A stretch of 64,000 nt of DNA from LMDS01 sp039930465 (lineage in GTDB: Bacteria > Pseudomonadota > Gammaproteobacteria > Burkholderiales > Burkholderiaceae_C): assembly GCA_039930465.1 (NCBI GenBank), contig JBDTTU010000007.1:9361-73360 (forward strand), given 5' to 3'. The first letter of the stretch is position 1. The number at the start of each line of letters is the position of its first letter. The notes under the pieces were generated by a model that ran no database searches, was not told where the DNA came from, and saw only the letters and a list, made by a program, of their open reading frames with translations. Below, in pieces: positions 18,186-25,890 of the stretch. The translations under genes and the position numbers were made by a program.

Positions 18186-20294
18186 TCAGCTGAACGACTT
18201 GCCTTCGGCCGCGAGCTTCGCGAGCAACGGCGCCGGCGTCCAGAAGGAAGCGTCGTCGAGCGGGTTCGCGGCAAAGCGCTTCATCGCGGCCACCACGTTG
18301 AACAGGCCGACCGTGTCGGCGTAATTCATCGGCCCGCCACGGTGCAGCGGGAAACCGTAGCCGGTGAGGTAGACCATGTCGATGTCGGAGGCGCGCATCG
18401 CAATCCCTTCTTCGACGATCTTCGCGCCTTCGTTGACGAGCGCGTAGACCAGGCGGTGCACGATCTCGTCATCGCTGATCTTGCGCGGCGTGCGGCCCAG
18501 ATCGGCGCGGTGCTTCTCGATCATGTCGGTGACGAGCTTGCTCGGAATGGCGTCGCGCTTGCCCGGCACGTAGTCGTACCAGCCGGCGCCCGTCTTCTGG
18601 CCGAATCGGCCGAGCTCGCACAACAGATCAGCGGTCTTGCTGTAGCGCATGCCCGGCTGCTCGGCGTTGCGGCGCTTGCGGATGTACCAGCCAATGTCGT
18701 TGCCGGCCAGGTCACCCATGCGGAAGGGGCCCATCGCCATGCCGAACTTTTCCATCGCCTTGTCGACCTGCGCCGGCGTGCAGCCTTCTTCCAGCAGGAA
18801 GCCGGCCTGGCGCGAGTACTGCTCGATCATGCGGTTGCCGATGAAGCCGTCGCACACGCCCGAGACGACGGTCGTCTTCTTGATCTTCTTGCCGAGCTGC
18901 ATCACGGTGGCGAGCACGTCTTTGGCGGTCGCCTTGCCACGCACCACTTCGAGCAGCTTCATCACGTTGGCGGGGCTGAAGAAGTGCGTGCCGATCACGT
19001 CTTGCGGGCGCTTGGTGAACGCGGCAATCTGGTCGACGTCGAGCGTGCTGGTGTTGCTGGCCAGAATGGCGCCGGGCTTCATCACCTCGTCGAGCGTCTT
19101 GAAGACTTTCTCTTTCACGGCCATGTCTTCGAACACGGCTTCGATCACCATGTCGGCGTCTTTCAGGTCGGCGTAGTTCAGCGTGGTGCTCAGCAGCGCC
19201 ATTCGCGCGTCGAGTTTGTCTTGCTTGAGCTTGCCCTTCTTGACTTGTGCTTCGTAATTCTTGCGAATGATGCCCACGCCCTTGTCGAGCGCTTCCTGCT
19301 TCATCTCGAGCATCACGACCGGGATGCTGGCGTTGAGAAAGTTCATCGCGATACCGCCACCCATCGTGCCGGCACCGATCACGGCGAGTTTTTTCACCTC
19401 ACGCACGGGCGTGTCGGCCGGCACGTCGGGGATCTTGCTCGTGGCGCGTTCGGCCACGAAGGCATGGCGCAGCGCCTTGCATTCCGGTGTGACCATCAGA
19501 CCGAGAAAGATCTCGCGCTCGAGCTTCATGCCGTCGTCGAACTTGAGCTTCAACGAGCCAGCGACCGCTTCCACGCATTTCAGCGGCGCCGGGAAGTTCT
19601 TCGACATGCCACCGACCATGTTCTTGACGAATTGCACGTAGGCGTCGGCATTCGGGTGGCTGACCTTCAGATCGCGCACCAGCGGCAGCGGGCGCTCGCC
19701 CGTCGCGTGGACCTCGGCGACTTCTGCCGCATAGGCCAGCGCGCCGGCCATCAGGTCGCCTTCGATGATCTTCTGAAACAGCTTCTGCCCCGGCGCCATC
19801 GCGAGCATTTCACTCTTGACCGGCTCGCCGCTAACGATCATGTTCATCGCGTTCTCGACGCCAAGCACACGCGGCAGGCGCTGCGTGCCGCCAGCGCCGG
19901 GGATCAGGCCGATCTTCACTTCGGGCAGCGCGACCAGCGTGCCGGGCGAGGCGACGCGGTAGTGGCAGCCGAGGGCGAGCTCCAGGCCGCCGCCCATCGC
20001 CACGCTGTGCACCGCGGCGACGATCGGCTTGGTCGAAGCTTCGAGCGCGAGGATCACGCTGATCAGGTTCGGCTCGGCCAGTGCCTTGGGGCTGCCGAAC
20101 TCGCGGATGTCGGCACCACCGGAAAACGCCTTGCCAGCGCCGGTGATCACGATCGCCTTGACGGCCGCGTCGGCCAGCGCGCGTTCCAGTCCGGTCGTGA
20201 TGCCGAGGCGTGTTTCGTAACCCAGGCCGTTGACCGGCGGGTTGTTCATCGTGATGACTGCGACGTTGCCGCGAATCTCAAAGGTGGCGCTCAT
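18186..20294 (-). CDS. enoyl-CoA hydratase/3-hydroxyacyl-CoA dehydrogenase fusion (FadB/FadJ type)
   Basis: The 702-residue fusion has an enoyl-CoA hydratase domain first: SGGADIREFG near residue 60, AMGGGLELALGCHYR near 100 and GLIPGAGGTQRLPR near 128. The NAD-binding dehydrogenase domain (VIGAGTMGGGIAMNFLN near 308) and its C-terminal domain (GFIGNRMIEQY) follow. It would hydrate 2-enoyl-CoA and oxidise the 3-hydroxyacyl-CoA, steps two and three of beta-oxidation, and pair with the thiolase downstream. GGAG lies eight bases before the ATG. It is the first gene of the 13-gene run, so the palindrome at 20333-20344 probably acts on the whole operon. Confidence 0.95.
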   Translation of the reverse strand: MSATFEIRGNVAVITMNNPPVNGLGYETRLGITTGLERALADAAVKAIVITGAGKAFSGGADIREFGSPKALAEPNLISVILALEASTKPIVAAVHSVAMGGGLELALGCHYRVASPGTLVALPEVKIGLIPGAGGTQRLPRVLGVENAMNMIVSGEPVKSEMLAMAPGQKLFQKIIEGDLMAGALAYAAEVAEVHATGERPLPLVRDLKVSHPNADAYVQFVKNMVGGMSKNFPAPLKCVEAVAGSLKLKFDDGMKLEREIFLGLMVTPECKALRHAFVAERATSKIPDVPADTPVREVKKLAVIGAGTMGGGIAMNFLNASIPVVMLEMKQEALDKGVGIIRKNYEAQVKKGKLKQDKLDARMALLSTTLNYADLKDADMVIEAVFEDMAVKEKVFKTLDEVMKPGAILASNTSTLDVDQIAAFTKRPQDVIGTHFFSPANVMKLLEVVRGKATAKDVLATVMQLGKKIKKTTVVSGVCDGFIGNRMIEQYSRQAGFLLEEGCTPAQVDKAMEKFGMAMGPFRMGDLAGNDIGWYIRKRRNAEQPGMRYSKTADLLCELGRFGQKTGAGWYDYVPGKRDAIPSKLVTDMIEKHRADLGRTPRKISDDEIVHRLVYALVNEGAKIVEEGIAMRASDIDMVYLTGYGFPLHRGGPMNYADTVGLFNVVAAMKRFAANPLDDASFWTPAPLLAKLAAEGKSFS

Positions 20295-20332
20295 GCGGTT
20301 TCTCCGGAAAAGGTCTGCAGAATCACAAAAAA

Positions 20333-20344
20333 GAACGATCGTTC
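20333..20344. promoter_or_regulatory. 12-bp palindromic operator candidate upstream of the acyl-CoA operon
   Basis: GAACGATCGTTC is a perfect 12-bp palindrome lying 39-50 bases before the FadB/J start codon. A weak -10-like TAGAAT on the minus strand (20346-20351) would put transcription initiation inside it. TetR-family regulators of fatty-acid catabolism use short palindromes of this kind; which protein binds here is unknown and no tetR gene is in the window. Confidence 0.55.
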
Positions 20345-20360
20345 GATTCTAGGCTGCGAC

Positions 20361-20396
20361 GAAAAAAGGGCGCTGTCCCGACCGTGACAACGCCCT
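20361..20396 (-). terminator. intrinsic terminator after livF
   Basis: On the minus strand an AGGGCG-x-TGTC / GACA-x-CGCCCT type hairpin is formed by 20367-20377 and 20386-20396, with an 8-base loop. It is followed directly by six T residues (20362-20367 on the plus strand are A). It stands 22 bases past the livF stop and separates the Liv operon from the acyl-CoA operon. Confidence 0.85.
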
Positions 20397-20417
20397 GGGT
20401 ATCGGTCGTTCGACGGC

Positions 20418-21113
20418 TCAGACTTCGAGCCATTCCTTGCGCGTCTCGGCATCGGCCCGCAGCGCAGCCGGCGTGCCTTCGAACACGATACTCCCGTGGC
20501 CCATCACATAACAGCGCTCGGAGATTGACAGTGCGATGGTGAGCTTCTGCTCGACCAGCAGCACCGACACGCCGCGGTCTTTCAGTGTCTTCAGGTATTC
20601 GGCGACGAGTTCGACAATCTTCGGCGCCAGGCCTTCGGTGGGCTCGTCGATCATGATCAGGTCGGGGTCGCCCATCAGCGTGCGGCACAGCGTGAGCATC
20701 TGCTGCTCGCCGCCCGAAAGCACGCCGGCTTCAGTGTGTTCGCGCTCCTTCAGGCGCGGGAACATGCGGTACATGTCGTCGAACGACCAGCGTGGCGCCT
20801 TCTTGCCGCGCTTCTCGCCGAGCTGCAGGTTCTGGTGCACCGTGAGCTTGGGAAAGATGTCGCGGTTCTCGGGCACGTAGCCGATGCCGCGGTGTGCGAT
20901 GTCGAAGGTGTGCTGGCCCAGGATCTCGGTGTCGCGGAACCTGACCGACCCCTCGCCCGACACCAGCCCCATGATCGTTTTCACCGTGGTCGAGCGACCC
21001 GAGCCGTTGCGCCCGAGCAGCGCCACGATTTCGCCCTCGCCGACCTTCATGTCGACGCCATGAAGGATGTGGCTCTTGCCGTAGTAGGCGTGCAAGCCTT
21101 GCAGTTGAAGCAT
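20418..21113 (-). CDS. livF: HAAT-family ABC transporter ATPase, LivF-type, with Arg in Walker A
   Basis: The 231-residue ATPase has the LivF pattern: LHAYYGKSHILHGV at the start, signature VLSGGEQQMLTLCRTL near residue 135 and Walker B DLIMIDEPTEGLAP near 157. The Walker A is LLGRNGSGRSTTVKT, with Arg where the invariant Lys should be; the codon reads CGC on the coding strand. The partner LivG has the complementary defect in its signature. The protein would energise uptake by the LivHM permease at the inner membrane. It starts 14 bases after livG and is the last gene of its operon. Confidence 0.92.
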   Translation of the reverse strand: MLQLQGLHAYYGKSHILHGVDMKVGEGEIVALLGRNGSGRSTTVKTIMGLVSGEGSVRFRDTEILGQHTFDIAHRGIGYVPENRDIFPKLTVHQNLQLGEKRGKKAPRWSFDDMYRMFPRLKEREHTEAGVLSGGEQQMLTLCRTLMGDPDLIMIDEPTEGLAPKIVELVAEYLKTLKDRGVSVLLVEQKLTIALSISERCYVMGHGSIVFEGTPAALRADAETRKEWLEV

Positions 21114-21127
21114 CTTTCGACCCGGGC

Positions 21128-21913
21128 TCAGTGCCCGGCCTCCGCCGCCTGTTGGTCGGCCAGCACCGAACCGAGATAAGCCTCTTGCACACGTGCGTTG
21201 GCGCGCACCGCTTCGGGCACGTCGAATGCGATCACCTCGCCGTAGACCAGCACCGCGATCTTGTCGGCCAGGCCGAAGACCACACCCATGTCGTGCTCGA
21301 CGGTGAGCAGCGTCTTGCCGACCGTGACCTCGCGAATCAGGTCGATGAAACGCGCCGTTTCGCTCTTGCTCATGCCGGCGGTGGGCTCGTCGAGCAGCAC
21401 CACGTCGGCACCGCCGGCGATGGTCACGCCGATCTCGAGGGCACGCTGTTCGGCGTAGGTGAGGTTCATCGCCAGCGTGTCGCGCTTGCGGCCGAGCTTG
21501 ATCATCTCGAGCAGCTCGTTGGCCCGCTGGTTCGCGTCATCCAGCCCGGCAAGAAACTTCCAGAACGAGTACTTATAGCCCATCGACCACAACACACCGC
21601 AGCGCAGGTTCTCGAACACCGAGAGCCGGCTGAAGATGTTGGTGATCTGGAAGCTGCGCGCCAAGCCGCGGCGGCTGATCTCGTAGGGCGCCAGGCCGGC
21701 GATGTTCTCCCCGTTCAGCAGGATCTCGCCGCTGGTGGCGCCGAAGCGCCCGCTGATCAGATTGAACAATGTCGACTTGCCAGCGCCGTTCGGCCCGATG
21801 ATGGCCACACGCTCGCCGGGTACAACCGCCAGGTTGGTGCCGCGGATGATCTCGGTCTTGCCGAAGGACTTGCGCAGATCCTTAAGTTCGACGGCAAATT
21901 GCGAAGTGCTCAT
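21128..21913 (-). CDS. livG: HAAT-family ABC transporter ATPase, LivG-type, with altered signature
   Basis: The 261-residue ATPase has a normal Walker A (IIGPNGAGKSTLFNLISG near residue 35) and Walker B (DVVLLDEPTAGMS). Its ABC signature reads LTYAEQRALEIG, with Ala in place of the Gly of LS(x)GQ/E. LivG proteins often have LSYG(E/Q)Q, so the loss of Gly is notable. In the heterodimer this signature faces the LivF Walker A. Its ATG overlaps the livM stop (ATGA), so the two are translationally coupled. Confidence 0.92.
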   Translation of the reverse strand: MSTSQFAVELKDLRKSFGKTEIIRGTNLAVVPGERVAIIGPNGAGKSTLFNLISGRFGATSGEILLNGENIAGLAPYEISRRGLARSFQITNIFSRLSVFENLRCGVLWSMGYKYSFWKFLAGLDDANQRANELLEMIKLGRKRDTLAMNLTYAEQRALEIGVTIAGGADVVLLDEPTAGMSKSETARFIDLIREVTVGKTLLTVEHDMGVVFGLADKIAVLVYGEVIAFDVPEAVRANARVQEAYLGSVLADQQAAEAGH

Positions 21914-23202
21914 GCCGCCTCCCGCGCGCGGATCGCCGCTTCGATCTGGCCCTGCACGTCGCCCCAGTGCCCCGCAAAACGTCGACGTGTGATCTCGAAC
22001 AGCACAAAGCCGATCACGCCCAGGGCCGAGGCCCCCAGCCAGCTGCTCAGCGACTTGGCGTTGAGCTCCACGCCCATGAAGTGCATCACCGGCCCCCTCG
22101 CTTCGTTGAGCTGAAGGTGGTAGACCATCTCGATCATTGCGGCGACGCCGCAGAAGGTGCCGATACCGGTGAGCGCCAGCAAGGCGTACCAGCCGAGCAG
22201 GCCTTTGAGCTTGCCGAACATGTAGACCCGCAGGTTCATCATGATCAAGCTCGCGATGCCACCCGGTGCGTACATCACCATCAACATGAACACGAGACCC
22301 AGGTAGAGCAGCCAGGCCTGGGTGTATTCCGACAGCAGCACGAACGCCACCACCATCAGCACCGCACCGATGATCGGGCCGAAGAAGAAGGTCGCGCCGC
22401 CGAGGAAGGTGAACAGCAGGTAAGCGCCCGAGCGGCCGGCGCCCACGACTTCAGCGGTGGCAATCTCGAAGTTGAGCGCGTACATGCCACCCGCAATGCC
22501 CGCGAAGAAGCCGGCGATGATGAACGACAGGTAGCGCACCCGCTGCGTGTTGTAGCCGATGAACTCGACCCGCTCCGGGTTGTCGCGCACGGCGTTGAGC
22601 ATGCGGCCGAGCGGCGTGCGCGTGAAGGCGTACATCAGCGCGGTGCAGACGATCGTGTACAGCGCGATCAGGTAGTACACCTGAATCTGCGGTCCGAAGG
22701 TGACGCCCAGCGTGCCCTTGCCGACGACACGGTTCCCCGACACGCCGCCTTCGCCGCCGAAGAACTCGGGGATCATCAGCGACATCGCGAACACCAGTTC
22801 ACCGATACCAAGCGTGATCATCGCGAAGGTCGTGCCCGACTTCTTGGTCGTGACAAAACCGAACAGCACCGCGAAACCCAGGCCCGCAACGCCGCCGACC
22901 AGCGGGATCAGGCTCACCGGTATCGGAAAGCTGCCCCCGCCCGCCGCCTTGAGCGCATGGATGGCCACATACGATCCGAGGCCCGAATACACGGCATGGC
23001 CGAAGCTGAGCATGCCGCCCTGCCCCAGCAGCATGTTGAACGACAGGCAGGCGACGATTGCTATGCCGATCTGCGACAGCATCGTGACCGCCAGGCCACT
23101 GGTAAAGATCAGCGGTGCGACCATCAACGCGAGCGCGAACACGCCCCAGATGATCAGGCTGCGGGGGCCGAGAGCGCCGAATTGATTGGCTGAATTTTTC
23201 AT
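21910..23202 (-). CDS. livM: branched-chain-type ABC permease, LivM-type
   Basis: The 430-residue integral membrane protein has the LivM signature QGGMLSFGHAVYSGLGSYVA near residue 65 and the EAA-like coupling loop (TPLGRMLNAVRDNPERVEFI near 200). A C-terminal extension of about 90 residues with two further helices follows (GWYALLALTGIGTFC and SWLGASALGVIGFVLF). LivM proteins commonly end earlier, so the tail is a distinguishing feature. It forms the translocation pore with LivH for an amino-acid-like or carboxylate substrate. The ATG at 23202 is chosen over an upstream in-frame start because it directly precedes the hydrophobic part. Confidence 0.92.
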   Translation of the reverse strand: MKNSANQFGALGPRSLIIWGVFALALMVAPLIFTSGLAVTMLSQIGIAIVACLSFNMLLGQGGMLSFGHAVYSGLGSYVAIHALKAAGGGSFPIPVSLIPLVGGVAGLGFAVLFGFVTTKKSGTTFAMITLGIGELVFAMSLMIPEFFGGEGGVSGNRVVGKGTLGVTFGPQIQVYYLIALYTIVCTALMYAFTRTPLGRMLNAVRDNPERVEFIGYNTQRVRYLSFIIAGFFAGIAGGMYALNFEIATAEVVGAGRSGAYLLFTFLGGATFFFGPIIGAVLMVVAFVLLSEYTQAWLLYLGLVFMLMVMYAPGGIASLIMMNLRVYMFGKLKGLLGWYALLALTGIGTFCGVAAMIEMVYHLQLNEARGPVMHFMGVELNAKSLSSWLGASALGVIGFVLFEITRRRFAGHWGDVQGQIEAAIRAREAA

Positions 23203-23282
23203 GACTGCCCCCAGTGCGCTTCGCGCCCGGCCCCCGAGGGGCGTTCGCATTTCTTGAGGCGGCTCGGCGAAATGCTCATGCG

Positions 23283-24317
23283 TCAGCCCTCGCGCGTGCC
23301 CATCAGGCCCTTCGGCCTGAAGATCAGGATCAGCACCAGGAACAGGTACGGGAGGATCGGTGCCACCTGCGAAAGTGTGAGCTTGAGCAGGGAGTTGTCG
23401 GCCGCACCGGCCGAGAGCGTGAAGCCAATCCCCCGGAGCGCGGTGAGCACCGAATAGTCGAGTGCCACCGCGAAGGTCTGCAACACGCCAATCAGCAGTG
23501 AAGCGACGAACGCGCCGGCCAGCGAGCCCATGCCCCCGACCACGACCACGACGAAGATCACCGAGCCCACGGTGGCGGCCATCGCCGGCTCGGTCACGAA
23601 GGTGCTGCCGCCGATCACTCCCGCCAGGCCCGCCAGGCCGGCACCGGCACCGAACACCAGCATGAAGACACGTGGCACGTTGTGGCCCAGCGCCTCAACC
23701 ATCTCGGGGTGGGTGAGCGCGCTCTGGATCACGAGGCCGATGCGGGTGCGCGTGAGCATCAGCCACAACGCCACCAGCATCACGAGCGCAATAAACATCA
23801 TGAAACCGCGCGTCGCCGGGAACGGCGAGCAGACGATGCGCACCGCGGCATCTGCGCTGGAGCACATCGCCGAGGGTGCCGCACCCCACAGCAAGCGCAT
23901 GCCGTCGACCGACGAGGTGACCAGGGTGAACATGGGCCCGCGCAGCACTTCGGGCGGCTGGAACTCGACCGCATTGCGGCCCCAGATCAGCTGCACCAGC
24001 TCAAGCATCACGTAAGACAGGCCGAAGGTGATCAGCAGCTCGGGCACGTGGCCGAACTTGTGGACGCGGCGCAGGCAGTACTTCTCAAAAGCTGCGCCGA
24101 GCCCGGCCACCACCAGCGGCGCGAGCACGAGCCCGGGCCAGAAACCAGTGAGCCGAGCGATCGAAAACCCCACATACGCGCCGACCATGTAGAAGCCCGC
24201 GTGGGCGAAGTTCAGCACGCCCATCATGCTGAAGATGAGCGTGAGCCCCGAACTCAGCATGAACAACAACAGCCCGTAGCTCAGGCCGTTGAGCATCGAT
24301 ATCGTGAAGAACTCCAT
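23283..24317 (-). CDS. livH: branched-chain-type ABC permease, LivH-type
   Basis: The 344-residue permease starts with a membrane helix. It contains GLTLIFSMMGVLNFAHAGFY near residue 22, the LivH hallmark, and VQSALTHPEMVEALGHNVPR near 215 as the ATPase-coupling loop. It is longer than E. coli LivH (about 308) because of an insert between helices (VTSSVDGMRLLWGAAPSAMC) that would face the periplasm. It pairs with LivM. The ATG at 24317 is supported by family alignment; an upstream TTG would only add a polar stretch. A terminator-like hairpin lies between it and livK. Confidence 0.92.
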   Translation of the reverse strand: MEFFTISMLNGLSYGLLLFMLSSGLTLIFSMMGVLNFAHAGFYMVGAYVGFSIARLTGFWPGLVLAPLVVAGLGAAFEKYCLRRVHKFGHVPELLITFGLSYVMLELVQLIWGRNAVEFQPPEVLRGPMFTLVTSSVDGMRLLWGAAPSAMCSSADAAVRIVCSPFPATRGFMMFIALVMLVALWLMLTRTRIGLVIQSALTHPEMVEALGHNVPRVFMLVFGAGAGLAGLAGVIGGSTFVTEPAMAATVGSVIFVVVVVGGMGSLAGAFVASLLIGVLQTFAVALDYSVLTALRGIGFTLSAGAADNSLLKLTLSQVAPILPYLFLVLILIFRPKGLMGTREG

Positions 24318-24344
24318 CGCGAGGGGTCGGTTCCGGTTCTGGTG

Positions 24345-24381
24345 AAAAAGCGGGGCCCGGCGGGTCAACCCCGGCGGGCCC
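24345..24381 (-). terminator. hairpin with T-tract between livK and livH (probable attenuator)
   Basis: On the minus strand, 24381-24353 folds into a two-part GC stem: outer arms of seven bases GGGCCCG/CGGGCCC, inner arms CGGG/CCCG and a 5-base loop. CGC and then five T residues (24349-24345) follow. It lies after the binding-protein gene and before the permease genes. Partial termination here would give more binding protein than membrane subunits, a known arrangement in ABC importer operons. Confidence 0.75.
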
Positions 24382-24407
24382 GACAGGCTATCGCGAAAAA
24401 GCCTTGA

Positions 24408-25685
24408 TCAGCCGCCTGCGGGGCGTGTCATCTGGCAGCTGGTGGGCGTGCTCGACACGTACGGAGCGTACTCGGCCACCGGTGCCAGCGTCATGCCGGT
24501 GTTTTCGGGCGAGTACGGGTACTTGGCACTGGCCTTCTGCCAAGACGTCATGTACAGCGTCTGTTGCAGCTGGTGGTCGCTCTTGCGCATTTCGATCTCG
24601 CCACCGAAGGCGCTCTTCATCTTCAGGCCTTCGAGCGCGAATGCCACCTTGACCGGATCGGTCGACTTGGCCTTGAGCATGGCGGCGCCCAGCATCTCGT
24701 AGATGCGGATGATCGAGCCGGTGTAGAAGTCGTCGTTGTTCTTGGCCTTGAACTCCTTGCCCCAGGCGTCCATCTGGCCGCCCATGTTGTAGTGCACGTA
24801 GGAGACTTGGAACACCTTGCCGGCGCCATTGGCGCCGAGCGCCGAAGGCGTGCCGGTCACGCCGGTGTAGTAGGTGAAGAACTTGCCGGTGTAGCCGCCT
24901 TCGTTGGCCGCCTTCACCAGCAGCGCGAGGTCGGAGCCCCAGTTGCCGGTGATCACGCTGTCGGCGCCCGAGGCCTTGATCTTGGCGATGTAGGGCGCGA
25001 AGTCACGCACCTGCGCCAGCGGGTGCAGGTCTTCGCCGACGATCTGGATGTCGGGGCGCTTGCGGGCCAGGTATTCCTTGCCGAACTTCGCGACCTGCTG
25101 GCCGTGTGAGTAGTTCTGGTTCAGCAGGTAGACCTTGTGAACGTCCTTCTGGTCCTTCATGAAGGTCGTCATCGCCTCCATCTTCATCGTGGTGTCGGCA
25201 TCGAAGCGGAAGTGCCAGAAGCTGCACTTGCTGTTCGTGAGGTCGGGGTCGACCGCGGCCTCGTTCATGAAGATGATTTCTTTGCCGGGGTTGCGCTCGT
25301 TGTGCTTGTTGATCGCGTCGACCAGCGCCAGTGCCACGGACGAACCGTTGCCCTGAATCACATAACGAATGCCCTGGTCGATGGCCGACTTCAGTGCGTT
25401 CAGGCTTTCGGTCGGGCTGAGCTTGTTGTCGACGGCGATGACGTCGAACTTCACGCCGGCCGGGTTGGAAGCGTTGAACTTTTCCTGGAAGAACTGCCAG
25501 CTCTTGTACTGGTTCGTGCCGACCGGGCCCATCAGGCCGGTGAGCGGGTCGATCCACATCATCTTGACCGTCTGCCCTGCGAGCGGCTTGGCCTGGGCGA
25601 GGGCAGAGCCGGCGGAAGCGACCAGTGCGGCGCCCACTGTCAGGCTGAACAGGCTGCGGGTCAGCAAGCTGGTTTTGAACTTCAT
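24408..25685 (-). CDS. livK: periplasmic substrate-binding protein of the HAAT importer
   Basis: The 425-residue product opens with a signal peptide (MKFKTSLLTRSLFSLTVGA, cut likely after SALAQA). It has the type I periplasmic-binding fold of Leu/Ile/Val-binding proteins: KMMWIDPLTGLMGPVGTNQY near residue 42, NEAAVDPDLTNSKCSFWHFR and GADSVITGNWGSD. It would deliver its ligand to LivHM. The ligand may not be a branched-chain amino acid, since relatives bind aromatic acids, amides or short acids. AGGAGACA precedes the ATG. It is the first gene of its operon, reading away from selO. Confidence 0.9.
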   Translation of the reverse strand: MKFKTSLLTRSLFSLTVGAALVASAGSALAQAKPLAGQTVKMMWIDPLTGLMGPVGTNQYKSWQFFQEKFNASNPAGVKFDVIAVDNKLSPTESLNALKSAIDQGIRYVIQGNGSSVALALVDAINKHNERNPGKEIIFMNEAAVDPDLTNSKCSFWHFRFDADTTMKMEAMTTFMKDQKDVHKVYLLNQNYSHGQQVAKFGKEYLARKRPDIQIVGEDLHPLAQVRDFAPYIAKIKASGADSVITGNWGSDLALLVKAANEGGYTGKFFTYYTGVTGTPSALGANGAGKVFQVSYVHYNMGGQMDAWGKEFKAKNNDDFYTGSIIRIYEMLGAAMLKAKSTDPVKVAFALEGLKMKSAFGGEIEMRKSDHQLQQTLYMTSWQKASAKYPYSPENTGMTLAPVAEYAPYVSSTPTSCQMTRPAGG

Positions 25686-25890
25686 GGCAATGTCTCCTGC
25701 GACAAAAAGTGAACGCCGCAACGGTAACGGATGCGCACAGGCGTGGGTTACAGGGACTACCCCGAAAGCTTTGTCGCACCCGCGACATGGCCAGTGAAAG
25801 GCCACAGCAGACCCGGTTGCGCCCAGGGGCAATTTCGCGCGCCAAGTCCCTGTGGCAGCGATTCGCGTGGCTCTCGCTAAACTCGCCACG

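Noticed and set aside
17967..20387. 806-codon plus-strand frame across the FadB/J-type gene
   Set aside because: The translation is a mirror of the coding strand (Arg/His/Asp/Val-rich) with no family motif; the minus-strand enzyme is certain.
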